Source of the DNA: an uncultured bacterium
GTDB lineage: Bacteria > Bacillota > Clostridia > Lachnospirales > Lachnospiraceae
NCBI GenBank assembly: GCA_947574055.1
Contig: CANPIC010000025.1
Span: 1-41,871, forward strand
Length of the DNA: 41,871 nt
Reading direction: 5' to 3'
The position numbers and the translations under genes were made by a program. Under the pieces are notes generated by a model. It worked only from the letters and a program-made list of their open reading frames with translations. It did not search any database and was not told the origin of the DNA. Below, one piece after another: positions 8,005 to 16,493 of this stretch; position 1 is the stretch's first letter, and every line of letters begins with the position of its first letter.

Positions 8005-8153
8005 GCTGTCGGGGTCTGGCTCTGTTTGACAGGAAACAAGGAAATGATTGCAATCGGGGGTTCGTGAAATCACGGGTGCCGGGACTTAGCAACAGGAAAA
8101 GTAAAAGGGACAGGTGGTCCTATTGTTTGTATCTGTGCGCTTATTGGAGATTA

Positions 8154-8183
8154 TTGACGCCCTGATATGGTCTATGGTATACT
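8154..8183 (+). promoter_or_regulatory. second promoter, for livHMGF
   Basis: TTGACG (8154-8159), an 18-bp spacer and an extended -10 (TGG-TATACT, -10 at 8178-8183). In the 320-bp gap 7950-8269 this is the only feature besides the terminator; the part 8005-8150 holds small inverted repeats but no element I can name. Confidence 0.7.
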
Positions 8184-8269
8184 TGTGTACAGAATGTCGG
8201 CGGCTGTGAGGAGCGCTGCCGGCAAGGGGCTGCCGGGAGGCGGCAAATGAAAAATAAAGAGGTGTACAT

Positions 8270-9154
8270 ATGAGTTTACTATCCTATTTAATCAATGGTA
8301 TCAGCCTTGGCAGCGTATATGCCATTATTGCGCTGGGGTATACCATGGTGTATGGAATTGCCAAGATGCTGAACTTTGCTCATGGTGATGTGATCATGGT
8401 GGGCGGTTATGTGGTGTTTGTGCTGGTCAGCGGCATGGGGCTGCCGCCGCTGCTGGCGGTGATCGTTTCCATGGTAGTCTGTACGGTTTTGGGCATGGTG
8501 ATCGAGCGAGTGGCCTACAAGCCGCTGCGGATGGCAGCTTCTCCGCTGGCGGTGCTGATCACGGCCATCGGTGTCAGCTATCTGTTGCAGAATGTGGCGC
8601 TGCTATTATTTGGTGCCAATACCAAGTCCTTTACTTCCGTGGTTACCATTCCGGCCATTTCGCTGGCAGAGGGGCAGCTGATGATCTCAGGAGAGACGAT
8701 TGTCACAATAGCGGCCTGCATGATAATTATGGTGACACTGACACTGTTTATCAAAAAGACCAAAGCAGGGCAGGCCATGCTGGCCGTATCCGAAGATAAG
8801 GGGGCGGCGCAGCTGATGGGCATCAATGTCAATGCCACGATTGCCCTGACCTTTGCCATTGGCTCCGCTCTGGCCGCCGTAGCAGGTGTGCTTTTGTGTT
8901 CCACATATCCGTCCCTGACTCCGTATACAGGTGCCATGCCAGGCATCAAGGCTTTTGTGGCAGCGGTATTTGGCGGCATCGGCTCCATCCCGGGTGCCAT
9001 GATCGGTGGTATCCTGCTGGGCATTATTGAGATTCTGGGCAAGGCATATATTTCTTCTCAGATGGCGGATGCCATCGTATTTGCAGTGCTGATCGTTGTG
9101 CTGCTTGTGAAGCCCACCGGGATTCTCGGCAGGGAAATTCAGGAGAAAGTGTAG
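8270..9154 (+). CDS. livH: branched-chain amino acid ABC transporter permease LivH
   Basis: A 294-residue inner-membrane permease of the BPD_transp_2 family, about eight helices. Visible landmarks are the start LINGISLGSVYAIIALGYTMVYGI, NFAHGDVIMVG, and the ATPase-coupling loop with QLMGINVNATIALTFAIGSALAAVAG. It forms the transmembrane heterodimer with LivM and imports branched-chain or related amino acids. SD AGAGGTG precedes ATG. It begins the livHMGF run, with livM 2 bp downstream. Confidence 0.93.
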   Translation: MSLLSYLINGISLGSVYAIIALGYTMVYGIAKMLNFAHGDVIMVGGYVVFVLVSGMGLPPLLAVIVSMVVCTVLGMVIERVAYKPLRMAASPLAVLITAIGVSYLLQNVALLLFGANTKSFTSVVTIPAISLAEGQLMISGETIVTIAACMIIMVTLTLFIKKTKAGQAMLAVSEDKGAAQLMGINVNATIALTFAIGSALAAVAGVLLCSTYPSLTPYTGAMPGIKAFVAAVFGGIGSIPGAMIGGILLGIIEILGKAYISSQMADAIVFAVLIVVLLVKPTGILGREIQEKV

Positions 9155-9156
9155 GG

Positions 9157-10218
9157 ATGTTCATGAAAAAGATAAATAAAACGACAAGATACAATATGAT
9201 TACATATGCGATTGTGGTCATTGCCTATGCGATTGTGATGCTGCTGGGAGCGGCCGGCCATATTTCCAGTCTGATGGAAGGACTGCTGGTTCCGCTGTGT
9301 ATCTATGTGATACTGGCAGTTTCGCTCAATCTGGTGGTGGGCATACTGGGAGAACTGAGTCTGGGCCATGCAGGATTTATGTGTGTGGGTGCTTTTGCCG
9401 GCTCCTTCTTTTCCATGTGTACGAAGGAAGCGGTGCCGGGAGGCCTGCGTTTTCTGCTGGCGCTGATCATTGGCGCCGCCGCCGCCGCCCTGTTTGGTAT
9501 TCTGATCGGGATACCCGTACTGCGTCTGAAGGGTGATTACCTGGCCATTGTGACACTGGCTTTTGGCGAAATTATCAAAAATCTGATGAATGTTTTGTAT
9601 ATCGGCAGAGATGAAGCCGGTTTCCATTTTTCAATGAAAGATACCCTGGCTCTGGGACTTTCGCCTGAGGGGAAGGCCATCATCAATGGGCCGCAGGGAA
9701 TTACCGGTACGCCGCATGATTCCAATTTTACCATCGGTGTCCTGCTGATCCTGTTGACCCTGTTTATTATTCTGAATCTGATTCATTCCAGGGACGGCAG
9801 GGCGATTATGGCTATCCGGGACAATCGTATCGCGGCGGAGTCCATCGGTATCAATGTGACAACATACAAACTGATGGCATTTACCCTTTCTGCGTCCATT
9901 GCCGGGATTGCCGGTGTATTGTATGCGCATAATCTTTCCACACTGACGGCGCTTCCCAAAAACTTCGGATATAATATGTCGATTATGATTCTGGTTTTTG
10001 TGGTGCTGGGCGGTATTGGCAATATCAGAGGTTCGGTGATTTCCGCGGTGGTGCTGACACTGCTGCCGGAACTGCTCAGAGGACTGAGCGACTATCGTAT
10101 GCTGATCTATGCAGTGGTGCTGATTGTCATGATGCTGTTTAACTGGAGTCCGAAAGCGGTGGAACTGCGGGAGCGTTATTCTCTGAAACGGTTATTTCAC
10201 CTGACAACAAAGGAGTAA
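9157..10218 (+). CDS. livM: branched-chain amino acid ABC transporter permease LivM
   Basis: The second transmembrane subunit, 353 residues. It carries the LivM-type N-terminal helices, LNLVVGILGELSLGHAGFM, IGIPVLRLKGDYLAIVTLAFGE and the coupling loop AAESIGINVTTYKLMAFTLSA. ATG 9157 and ATG 9163 are both plausible starts after the GGAGAA SD. The start codon follows the livH stop by 2 bp, so the genes are coupled. Confidence 0.93.
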   Translation: MFMKKINKTTRYNMITYAIVVIAYAIVMLLGAAGHISSLMEGLLVPLCIYVILAVSLNLVVGILGELSLGHAGFMCVGAFAGSFFSMCTKEAVPGGLRFLLALIIGAAAAALFGILIGIPVLRLKGDYLAIVTLAFGEIIKNLMNVLYIGRDEAGFHFSMKDTLALGLSPEGKAIINGPQGITGTPHDSNFTIGVLLILLTLFIILNLIHSRDGRAIMAIRDNRIAAESIGINVTTYKLMAFTLSASIAGIAGVLYAHNLSTLTALPKNFGYNMSIMILVFVVLGGIGNIRGSVISAVVLTLLPELLRGLSDYRMLIYAVVLIVMMLFNWSPKAVELRERYSLKRLFHLTTKE

Positions 10219-10221
10219 GAT

Positions 10222-10980
10222 ATGGCGTTATTAGATGTACAAAACTTATGTATTTCATTCGGCGGACTCCGGGCGGTGGATGATTTTGAGATTCATATTA
10301 AAAAAGGGCAGCTTTATGGGCTGATCGGTCCCAATGGTGCGGGCAAGACGACGGTATTTAATCTTTTGACAGGCGTCTATAAGCCCAATGAAGGCATTAT
10401 CAGACTGGATGGTGTGGACATCACCGGGAAGAAAACGATTGAGATCAACAAGGCGGGGATCGCCAGGACATTTCAGAACATACGTCTGTTTAAAGGCATG
10501 ACAGTTCTGGACAATGTCAAGGCAGGCCTTCACAATCATTATAAATATTCTTCCATGGCAGGTATCTTCCGGCTGCCCGCTTATTACCGGGTAGAGAAAG
10601 AGATGAATGAGCGGTCGATGGAACTTTTGCAGGTATTTGACCTGGAGGAAGAGGCCTCTCATCTGGCGTCCAATCTGCCATATGGTAAGCAGAGGAAGCT
10701 GGAAATTGCCAGAGCGCTGGCCACCAGTCCCAAATTGCTGCTTCTGGATGAGCCTGCGGCGGGCATGAATCCCAACGAGACAAAGGAATTGATGGAAACC
10801 ATTGCGCTGATCCGGGATAAGTTCGATATGACAATTCTGCTGATCGAGCATGATATGAAGCTGGTATCCGGCATATGCGAGGAACTTTCCGTGCTCAATT
10901 TCGGGCGTATCCTGGCGCAGGGTGAGACTGCGGCGGTTCTGCATGATCCGCAGGTGATCACGGCATATCTGGGAGAATAG
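10222..10980 (+). CDS. livG: branched-chain amino acid ABC transporter ATPase LivG
   Basis: One of the two cytoplasmic ATPases, 252 residues. Walker A is GPNGAGKTT, the Q-loop region reads FQNIRLFKGMTVLDN, the signature is LPYGKQRKLEIARAL (a Y-G-K-Q variant of LSGGQ, common in LivG), Walker B is LLLLDEPAAGMNPNE, and the switch histidine is in LIEHDMKLV. It starts 3 bp after livM. Confidence 0.95.
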   Translation: MALLDVQNLCISFGGLRAVDDFEIHIKKGQLYGLIGPNGAGKTTVFNLLTGVYKPNEGIIRLDGVDITGKKTIEINKAGIARTFQNIRLFKGMTVLDNVKAGLHNHYKYSSMAGIFRLPAYYRVEKEMNERSMELLQVFDLEEEASHLASNLPYGKQRKLEIARALATSPKLLLLDEPAAGMNPNETKELMETIALIRDKFDMTILLIEHDMKLVSGICEELSVLNFGRILAQGETAAVLHDPQVITAYLGE

Positions 10981-10992
10981 GAGGGAAGAGAA

Positions 10993-11703
10993 ATGGCGAT
11001 GCTGGAAGTTAAAGACCTGGAAGTGTATTATGGCATGATCCAGGCGCTGAAGGGGATCTCTTTTACCGTCAACGAGGGAGAGGTCATTGCGCTGATCGGT
11101 GCCAACGGTGCGGGCAAGACGACGACGCTTCATACCATTACCGGACTGCTTCCCGCCAAAAAGGGAAAAGTAGTCTTTGAAGGGAAAGATATCACCAGGG
11201 TGCCGGGGCATAAGATCGTTTCCATGGGCATGGCCCATGTGCCGGAGGGCCGGCGTATTTTCGCCCAGCTTTCCGTGCTGCAGAATCTTCGTATGGGCGC
11301 CTATACGAGAAAAGACAAAGATGAGATCGAACAGACACTGAAGATGGTCTATGAAAGATTTCCTCGTCTGGAGGAGCGGCAGTCGCAGATGGCGGGAACA
11401 CTGAGCGGCGGTGAGCAGCAGATGCTGGCCATGGGCCGGGCGCTGATGTCCCATCCGAGAATCATCCTGATGGATGAGCCGTCCATGGGACTTTCGCCCA
11501 TTTTTGTCAATGAGATCTTTGATATCATTAGAGAAGTGAGCAAAAGTGGCACAACAGTGCTTTTGGTGGAACAGAATGCGAAAAAAGCGCTTTCCATTGC
11601 CGACCGGGCATATGTCCTGGAAACGGGCAATATCGTGCTGGAAGGGCAGGCGGATGCACTGCTTGCGGATGATTCGATCAAGAAAGCATATCTGGGAGAA
11701 TAA
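10993..11703 (+). CDS. livF: branched-chain amino acid ABC transporter ATPase LivF
   Basis: The second ATPase, 236 residues. Walker A is GANGAGKTT, signature LSGGEQQMLAMGRAL, Walker B IILMDEPSMGLSP, and a closing switch region VLLVEQNAKKAL. The family-specific VPEGRRIFAQLSVLQNL segment is present. It sits 12 bp after livG, and the cytidylate-kinase-like gene follows 24 bp later. Confidence 0.95.
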   Translation: MAMLEVKDLEVYYGMIQALKGISFTVNEGEVIALIGANGAGKTTTLHTITGLLPAKKGKVVFEGKDITRVPGHKIVSMGMAHVPEGRRIFAQLSVLQNLRMGAYTRKDKDEIEQTLKMVYERFPRLEERQSQMAGTLSGGEQQMLAMGRALMSHPRIILMDEPSMGLSPIFVNEIFDIIREVSKSGTTVLLVEQNAKKALSIADRAYVLETGNIVLEGQADALLADDSIKKAYLGE

Positions 11704-11727
11704 AGAGCGATTCAGGAGTAGAGGAAT

Positions 11728-12348
11728 ATGGAAAAGGTTGTCATTACCATTGCCAGACAGTATGGGAGCGGCGGACGTACCATCGGGCAGATGCTGGCAA
11801 AAGAACTGGGGATACATTATTATGATAAGGAGCTGCTGAAGCTGGCATCAGAAGAGAGCGGCATCCATGAGCGGCTGTTTGCCGGAGCGGATGAAAAGCT
11901 AAGGAACAGTCCGCTTTTGCGGATTACCAAGAAGATTTATCAGGGGCAGCTGATTCCGCCTGCAAGTGAAGGATTCACTTCTACGGAAAATCTGTTTAAC
12001 TATCAGGCCAAGGTCATTAAAGAACTGGCTGAAGAGGAATCCTGTATTATCATCGGGCGCTGCGGCGATTATGTGCTGCGGGACTATGACAATGTACTGA
12101 GCGTATTTGTCCATGCCCCAGAGGATTATTGCATTGAGCAGGCCAGACAGAAGCTGAGTATGCCGGATAAGGAGATCAGAAAATTTATCCTTAAAACGGA
12201 CAAGGCGCGTGCCGAATATTATAAGCATTACACCGGCAGAGAATGGACAGACGCCCGCAACTATGATCTGTGCCTGGATAGCAGTAAGCTGGGTATGGAA
12301 CGGTGTATGGATGAGATCAAAGCCTATATGGAAGTGCGGTTTCGGTAA
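11728..12348 (+). CDS. cytidylate kinase-like protein
   Basis: A 206-residue P-loop protein of the cytidylate-kinase-like family (Cytidylate_kin2 type): VVITIARQYGSGGRTIGQMLA carries the P-loop, followed by LGIHYYDKELLKLASEESG, a central CIIIGRCGDYVL and a lid-like RAEYYKHYTGREW. These proteins resemble CMP kinase but have a shorter, different NMP-binding insert and their substrate is not established. The gene is the last of the liv run and ends directly against the GntR start codon, so the regulator is probably read from this transcript too. Confidence 0.8.
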   Translation: MEKVVITIARQYGSGGRTIGQMLAKELGIHYYDKELLKLASEESGIHERLFAGADEKLRNSPLLRITKKIYQGQLIPPASEGFTSTENLFNYQAKVIKELAEEESCIIIGRCGDYVLRDYDNVLSVFVHAPEDYCIEQARQKLSMPDKEIRKFILKTDKARAEYYKHYTGREWTDARNYDLCLDSSKLGMERCMDEIKAYMEVRFR

Positions 12349-13152
12349 ATGAATGACGATATGAAAAAGAACATGCTGCAATTTGATAAAACAGATAAAA
12401 GGCTGTTGACGGTACAGGTGGAAGATGCTCTGATGCAGTTCATCCGAGAGGAGCCGGTGGAAATCGGAGAGCGGATTCCCAATGAATTTAAGCTGGCGGA
12501 AATGTTTGGCGTGGGCCGCAGTACCATACGGGAAGCAGTGAAAAGTCTGGTCATTAAAGGCATACTGGAAGTGAGACGGGGCAGTGGTACCTATGTGGCT
12601 GCCACTTCTTCAGCGGAAAACGATCCGCTGGGTCTGTCGAGGCTGCGTGATAAATATCGGCTGGCGCTGGAACTGATGGAGGTCCGCCTGCTGCTGGAGC
12701 CGGAATGTGCGGCGCTGGCGGCGGGGGCCGCCACACAGGAAGAGCTTGCCAGACTCGTCTCTCTCTGCGACGAGACGGAATATCTGTATCTGAACGGGGA
12801 AGATCCGGTGTCAAAGGACATCGAATTTCATGCCTGCATCGGCGAGTGCAGCAAGAACCGGGTGGTGCAGACACTGATACCGATCATCAGTCAGGCAGTG
12901 GAGACTTTTACCAGTCTCAACCGGCGTACCCTGCTGCGGGAGACGGTAGGGACCCACCGTGCCATTGTCAACGCGATTCTGGAGCGTGACCCTGCAGGTG
13001 CCAGATATGCGATGGTGATGCATCTGACTTATTATCGCCAGGTCTTGACGAGTCAATACAGGGAACATCAGGAAAAAAGAAAGGAACAAACCATTCTGCA
13101 CCAGGCAGAACTTTCGTCAGATTTGCATCGCGGCATGTTTTGGGATGTATAA
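12349..13152 (+). CDS. FadR/FCD-type GntR transcriptional regulator
   Basis: A 267-residue regulator. The N-terminal winged helix shows RIPNEFKLAEMFGVGRSTIREAVKSLVIKGILEVRRGSGTYV. The C-terminal FCD domain (about residues 100-245) contains ALELMEVRLLLEPECAALAA and conserved histidines in DIEFHACIGECS and THRAIVNAI, which in FCD proteins hold a metal and an organic-acid ligand. ATG 12349 touches the stop of the preceding gene and lacks a strong SD; ATG 12361 is a possible alternative. It lies before a sugar-acid permease and dehydratase, whose expression it most likely controls. Confidence 0.88.
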   Translation: MNDDMKKNMLQFDKTDKRLLTVQVEDALMQFIREEPVEIGERIPNEFKLAEMFGVGRSTIREAVKSLVIKGILEVRRGSGTYVAATSSAENDPLGLSRLRDKYRLALELMEVRLLLEPECAALAAGAATQEELARLVSLCDETEYLYLNGEDPVSKDIEFHACIGECSKNRVVQTLIPIISQAVETFTSLNRRTLLRETVGTHRAIVNAILERDPAGARYAMVMHLTYYRQVLTSQYREHQEKRKEQTILHQAELSSDLHRGMFWDV

Positions 13153-13185
13153 AAAAATCATATGTGGTCATGATATACAAAAATG

Positions 13186-13218
13186 GAGGATTTCAAATTG
13201 TGAAATCTTCTTTTTTTT
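13186..13218 (+). terminator. intrinsic terminator after the GntR gene
   Basis: GAGGATTTCA (13186-13195) pairs with TGAAATCTTC (13201-13210, one G-T pair), followed by eight T. It separates the regulator from the gntP gene. Confidence 0.6.
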
Positions 13219-13226
13219 GTACAAAA
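13215..13226 (+). promoter_or_regulatory. palindromic operator candidate for the GntR regulator
   Basis: TTTTGTACAAAA is a perfect 12-bp palindrome of the TTGTACAA/TTGTATACAA kind bound by FCD-type GntR regulators. It lies 31 bp upstream of the permease start. A related half-site (ATATACAA) is at about 13173-13180. No good -35/-10 pair was found here, so the promoter is not placed. Confidence 0.45.
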
Positions 13227-13257
13227 GAAAGTAGCCAAAGAAAGAGAGGATACGATT

Positions 13258-14613
13258 ATGACGACAGAAATTGCTTTGAATCCCACCAGACTTGTTATCG
13301 CCGCTGTTGTTGGCCTGCTCCTGTTGCTGGTGCTTATTATCCGGTTTAAAATACAGGCGATGATTTCCATTCTGGCTGGCGCCATTTCCATCGGCCTGAT
13401 GGCAGGGATGCCGGCAGACAATATCATAGCGGCAGTCAATGACGGTATTGGCAATACACTAAAAGGCATCGCGCTGTTGGTGGGACTTGGTTCCATGTTT
13501 GGTGCAATCCTGGAGATTTCGGGAGGCGCGCAGACACTGGCAGTAACAATGGTCAAATGGTTTGGGGACAGAAAGGCCGCCTGGGCGCTGGGAATTACCG
13601 GTCTGATCATTGCCATGCCGGTATTTTTTGACGCCGGTCTGATTATTTTGATTCCGCTTGCCTTCTCTCTGGCCAGAAGGACACAGCGCTCTTCCCTTTT
13701 TTATGTCATTCCACTGCTGGCCGGTCTGGCGGTGGGGCATGCTTTTATCCCACCCACACCGGGACCGATACTGGTAGCCAATATGCTGGGTGTGGAGCTG
13801 GGCTGGGTGATTGTGGTCGGCATTTTCTGCGGCATTGTATCGATGATTGTGGCAGGCCCTATCTGGGGCAGTATCTGTGGCAGAACCTATGAGATACCGG
13901 TTCCGGCACATGTGGCAGAGCAGGAAGAGACAGCGGAATCCGGCCTGCCAGGGTTTGGAACAGTGACTGCCATTATTTTGATCCCGCTGGTACTGATTCT
14001 GTTGGATTCCGTTTCGGATGTTGTCCCCGCGCTGGCTTTTTTGCAGCCTGTATTTTCCTTTCTGGGGGAACCCTTTGTGGCACTTTTGATTGCTACCATC
14101 GCTGCCATGCTGATCCTGGGCATCGGTCATGGCTATAGCAGGGAGGAACTGGAGAAGGTGATGACCAAGTCTCTGGAGCCTGCCGGTCTGATCCTGCTGG
14201 TAACGGCCTGCGGGGGTGTGCTGCGGTATGTACTGCAGTATTCCGGTATGGGGGATGTGATCGGCGATGCAGTCAGCTCGCTGTCACTGCCCATAGTGCT
14301 GCTGGCGTTTCTGGTGGCGGCGCTGGTTCGGATCTGTGTGGGTTCTGCCACGGTAGCCATGACTATGGCAGCCGGCATTGTCGCTTCCATACCGGGTATC
14401 TCAGAGTTGTCCCCTCTGTATCTGGCCTGTACGACAGCGGCTGTGGCAGGAGGTGCAACCATATGTTCTCATTTCAATGACTCTGGCTTCTGGCTGGTGA
14501 AATCATTGGTAGGTATGGATGAGAAGACGACACTGAAAACATGGACAATCATGGAGACACTGGTCGGTGGGACCGGTTTCCTGGTGGCCCTGATTATTTC
14601 ATTTTTTGCGTAA
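13258..14613 (+). CDS. GntP family sugar-acid:H+ symporter
   Basis: A 451-residue polytopic membrane protein of the gluconate permease family. The landmarks are GIGNTLKGIALLVGLGSMFGAILE, MPVFFDAGLIILIPLAFSLAR, VGHAFIPPTPGPILVANMLG and, near the end, GSATVAMTMAAGIV with SHFNDSGFWLVK. It probably imports an aldonate (gluconate, xylonate or similar) with protons; the substrate is not decided by the sequence. Next to it is a YjhG-like dehydratase, the same partnership as E. coli yjhF-yjhG. Confidence 0.88.
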   Translation: MTTEIALNPTRLVIAAVVGLLLLLVLIIRFKIQAMISILAGAISIGLMAGMPADNIIAAVNDGIGNTLKGIALLVGLGSMFGAILEISGGAQTLAVTMVKWFGDRKAAWALGITGLIIAMPVFFDAGLIILIPLAFSLARRTQRSSLFYVIPLLAGLAVGHAFIPPTPGPILVANMLGVELGWVIVVGIFCGIVSMIVAGPIWGSICGRTYEIPVPAHVAEQEETAESGLPGFGTVTAIILIPLVLILLDSVSDVVPALAFLQPVFSFLGEPFVALLIATIAAMLILGIGHGYSREELEKVMTKSLEPAGLILLVTACGGVLRYVLQYSGMGDVIGDAVSSLSLPIVLLAFLVAALVRICVGSATVAMTMAAGIVASIPGISELSPLYLACTTAAVAGGATICSHFNDSGFWLVKSLVGMDEKTTLKTWTIMETLVGGTGFLVALIISFFA

Positions 14614-14655
14614 TGACTGTTGCGCATACACTGCGCAGGAAAGGAAAAGAGACAG

Positions 14656-16440
14656 ATGAACCAATTAAAGAGTCAGGAAATGCGTAAGCTGGCGCCGGAG
14701 CTGGATCCGCTCCGCATCGGAGCAGGGTGGGCACCGGAAGATCTGGATAAGCCGCAGGTGATCGTTGAGAGCACATATGGTGACAGTCATCCGGGCAGCA
14801 GCCATTTAAACAGGCTGGTGGAAGAGGTGAGGAAGGGAATCCGTGAAGCAGGCGGTTTTGGTGCCAGATACTTTTGCACGGATATCTGTGACGGGGAGAG
14901 CCAGGGCACCGATGGCATCAATTTCAGTCTGGTCAGCCGGGAGATGATTGCCAATATGATCGAGATTCATGCCAGTGCTACGATCTTTGATGCAGGCGTG
15001 TATCTTTCCAGTTGTGACAAAGGGCTGCCGGGTAATCTGATGGGCCTTTGCCGGGTGAATATGCCGGCCATTGTCGTACCGGGAGGCACGATGAATGCTG
15101 GTCCCGATATGCTGACGCTGGAGCAGCTTGGCAGGTACAGCGCCAGATATGAGCGGGGTGAGATAGATGAGAAGGAGCTGGACTGGGCCAAACAAAATGC
15201 CTGTCCGGGCTGCGGGGCCTGTTCTTTTATCGGAACCGCTTCCACCATGCAGATCATGGCGGAAGCCCTGGGGCTGGCGTTGCCTGGCAGTGCCCTGCTG
15301 CCGGCCGCAAGTCCGGATCTTCTCACCTATGCCAGGCGGGCGGGAGAGCAGGCCGTAAAACTGGCCTATATGGAACATATGCGCCCCTCTGACCTTGTGA
15401 CACGGGAGAGTTTTGAAAATGCCATTCTGGTGCATGCGGCGATTTCCGGCAGCACCAACTGTCTGTTGCATATCCCCGCCATTGCGCATGAACTGGGGAT
15501 TGAGATGACCGGGGATACCTTCGACAGACTGCACCGGGGTGCCAGATATCTGCTCGATGTACGCCCGGCGGGACGCTGGCCTGCGGAATGTTTCTATTAT
15601 GCAGGGGGCGTACCGGCCATCATGGAAGAAATCAGGGATTTTCTGCATCTGGATGTGATGACGGTGACGGGCAGGACACTGGGAGAGAATCTGCAGGAGA
15701 TCAGGCAGAGCGGATTCTATGAACGCTGCGCCGGCTGGCTGCAGGAGTTTAACAGGCGATATGGCTGTTTACTGACAAAGGAAGATATCATCCGTCCTGC
15801 TGCCAGGGCACTGGGAACAGACGGCAGTATCGCTGTCCTGCGCGGCAATCTGGCACCGGAGGGAGCGGTGATCAAACACACGGCCTGTCCGCCGGAGATG
15901 TATCACGCCATTTTGCGGGCACGGCCTTTTGACAGTGAAGAGGCATGTCTGGACGCTGTCCTGCATCATAAGGTGGAAAAAGGGGACGCAGTGCTGATCC
16001 GTTATGAGGGGCCCAAAGGGAGCGGTATGCCGGAGATGTTTTATACATCAGAGGCTATCAGCAGTGACCGGGAACTGGGAAAGAGCATTGCCCTGATCAC
16101 TGACGGCCGATTTTCCGGTGCCTCCACCGGTCCGGTGATCGGTCACTGCAGCCCGGAAGCGGCAGACGGAGGGCCGATTGCGCTGGTGGAAGAAGGGGAT
16201 CTGATCGAGATTGATGTGATGGGGAGAACGCTCAATATCATAGGGATAAACGGTGAGCGAAAGACGCCGGCAGAGATCGAGGCCATACTGCAAAAGAGAA
16301 GAGAAGCGTGGCAGCCCAGGAAGATGCGGTATCAAAGAGGGGCTCTGGCGCTGTTTGCGGCACATGCGGTCAGTCCTATGAAAGGGGCATATCTTGCCTT
16401 TGGCCCCGGGGGATCTGCAGACGGCAAAGAACAGATGTAA
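14656..16440 (+). CDS. IlvD/Edd family sugar-acid dehydratase (YjhG/YagF-like)
   Basis: A 594-residue iron-sulfur dehydratase of the IlvD/Edd superfamily that removes water from a sugar acid to give a 2-keto-3-deoxy acid. Likely cluster ligands are in SSCDKGLPG and CPGCGACSFIGTASTM. The catalytic serine motif ITDGRFSGASTG is intact. The first Cys motif of [2Fe-2S] members (CNxH) is replaced by PGSSHL, as in E. coli IlvD-type sequences. The phrases DICDGESQGTDG, VHAAISGSTNCLLHIPAIAH and YAGGVPAIM recall E. coli YjhG/YagF xylonate dehydratases more than DHAD. No kinase or aldolase for the product lies nearby. I start at ATG 14656 after AAAGGAAAAGAG; earlier TTG starts are unsupported. It sits 42 bp after gntP. 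Confidence 0.85.
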   Translation: MNQLKSQEMRKLAPELDPLRIGAGWAPEDLDKPQVIVESTYGDSHPGSSHLNRLVEEVRKGIREAGGFGARYFCTDICDGESQGTDGINFSLVSREMIANMIEIHASATIFDAGVYLSSCDKGLPGNLMGLCRVNMPAIVVPGGTMNAGPDMLTLEQLGRYSARYERGEIDEKELDWAKQNACPGCGACSFIGTASTMQIMAEALGLALPGSALLPAASPDLLTYARRAGEQAVKLAYMEHMRPSDLVTRESFENAILVHAAISGSTNCLLHIPAIAHELGIEMTGDTFDRLHRGARYLLDVRPAGRWPAECFYYAGGVPAIMEEIRDFLHLDVMTVTGRTLGENLQEIRQSGFYERCAGWLQEFNRRYGCLLTKEDIIRPAARALGTDGSIAVLRGNLAPEGAVIKHTACPPEMYHAILRARPFDSEEACLDAVLHHKVEKGDAVLIRYEGPKGSGMPEMFYTSEAISSDRELGKSIALITDGRFSGASTGPVIGHCSPEAADGGPIALVEEGDLIEIDVMGRTLNIIGINGERKTPAEIEAILQKRREAWQPRKMRYQRGALALFAAHAVSPMKGAYLAFGPGGSADGKEQM

Positions 16441-16447
16441 CAAAGAA

Positions 16448-16490
16448 ACGGCGGTACACAGACAGATATCAAGTGTCTTTGTACCGCCGT
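16448..16490. terminator. bidirectional terminator between convergent genes
   Basis: An 11-bp perfect stem (ACGGCGGTACA, 16448-16458, and its complement 16480-16490) with an inner AGACA/TGTCT stem. T-richness is modest (TTTCTTTG on the minus side), but the position between the dehydratase stop and the minus-strand CNNM stop fits. Confidence 0.7.
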
Positions 16491-16493
16491 CTG

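Noticed and set aside
10255..11817. Long minus-strand frame across livG and livF
   Set aside because: It spans two well-recognised genes and the intergenic gap, with no protein family features; it is a shadow of the opposite strand.
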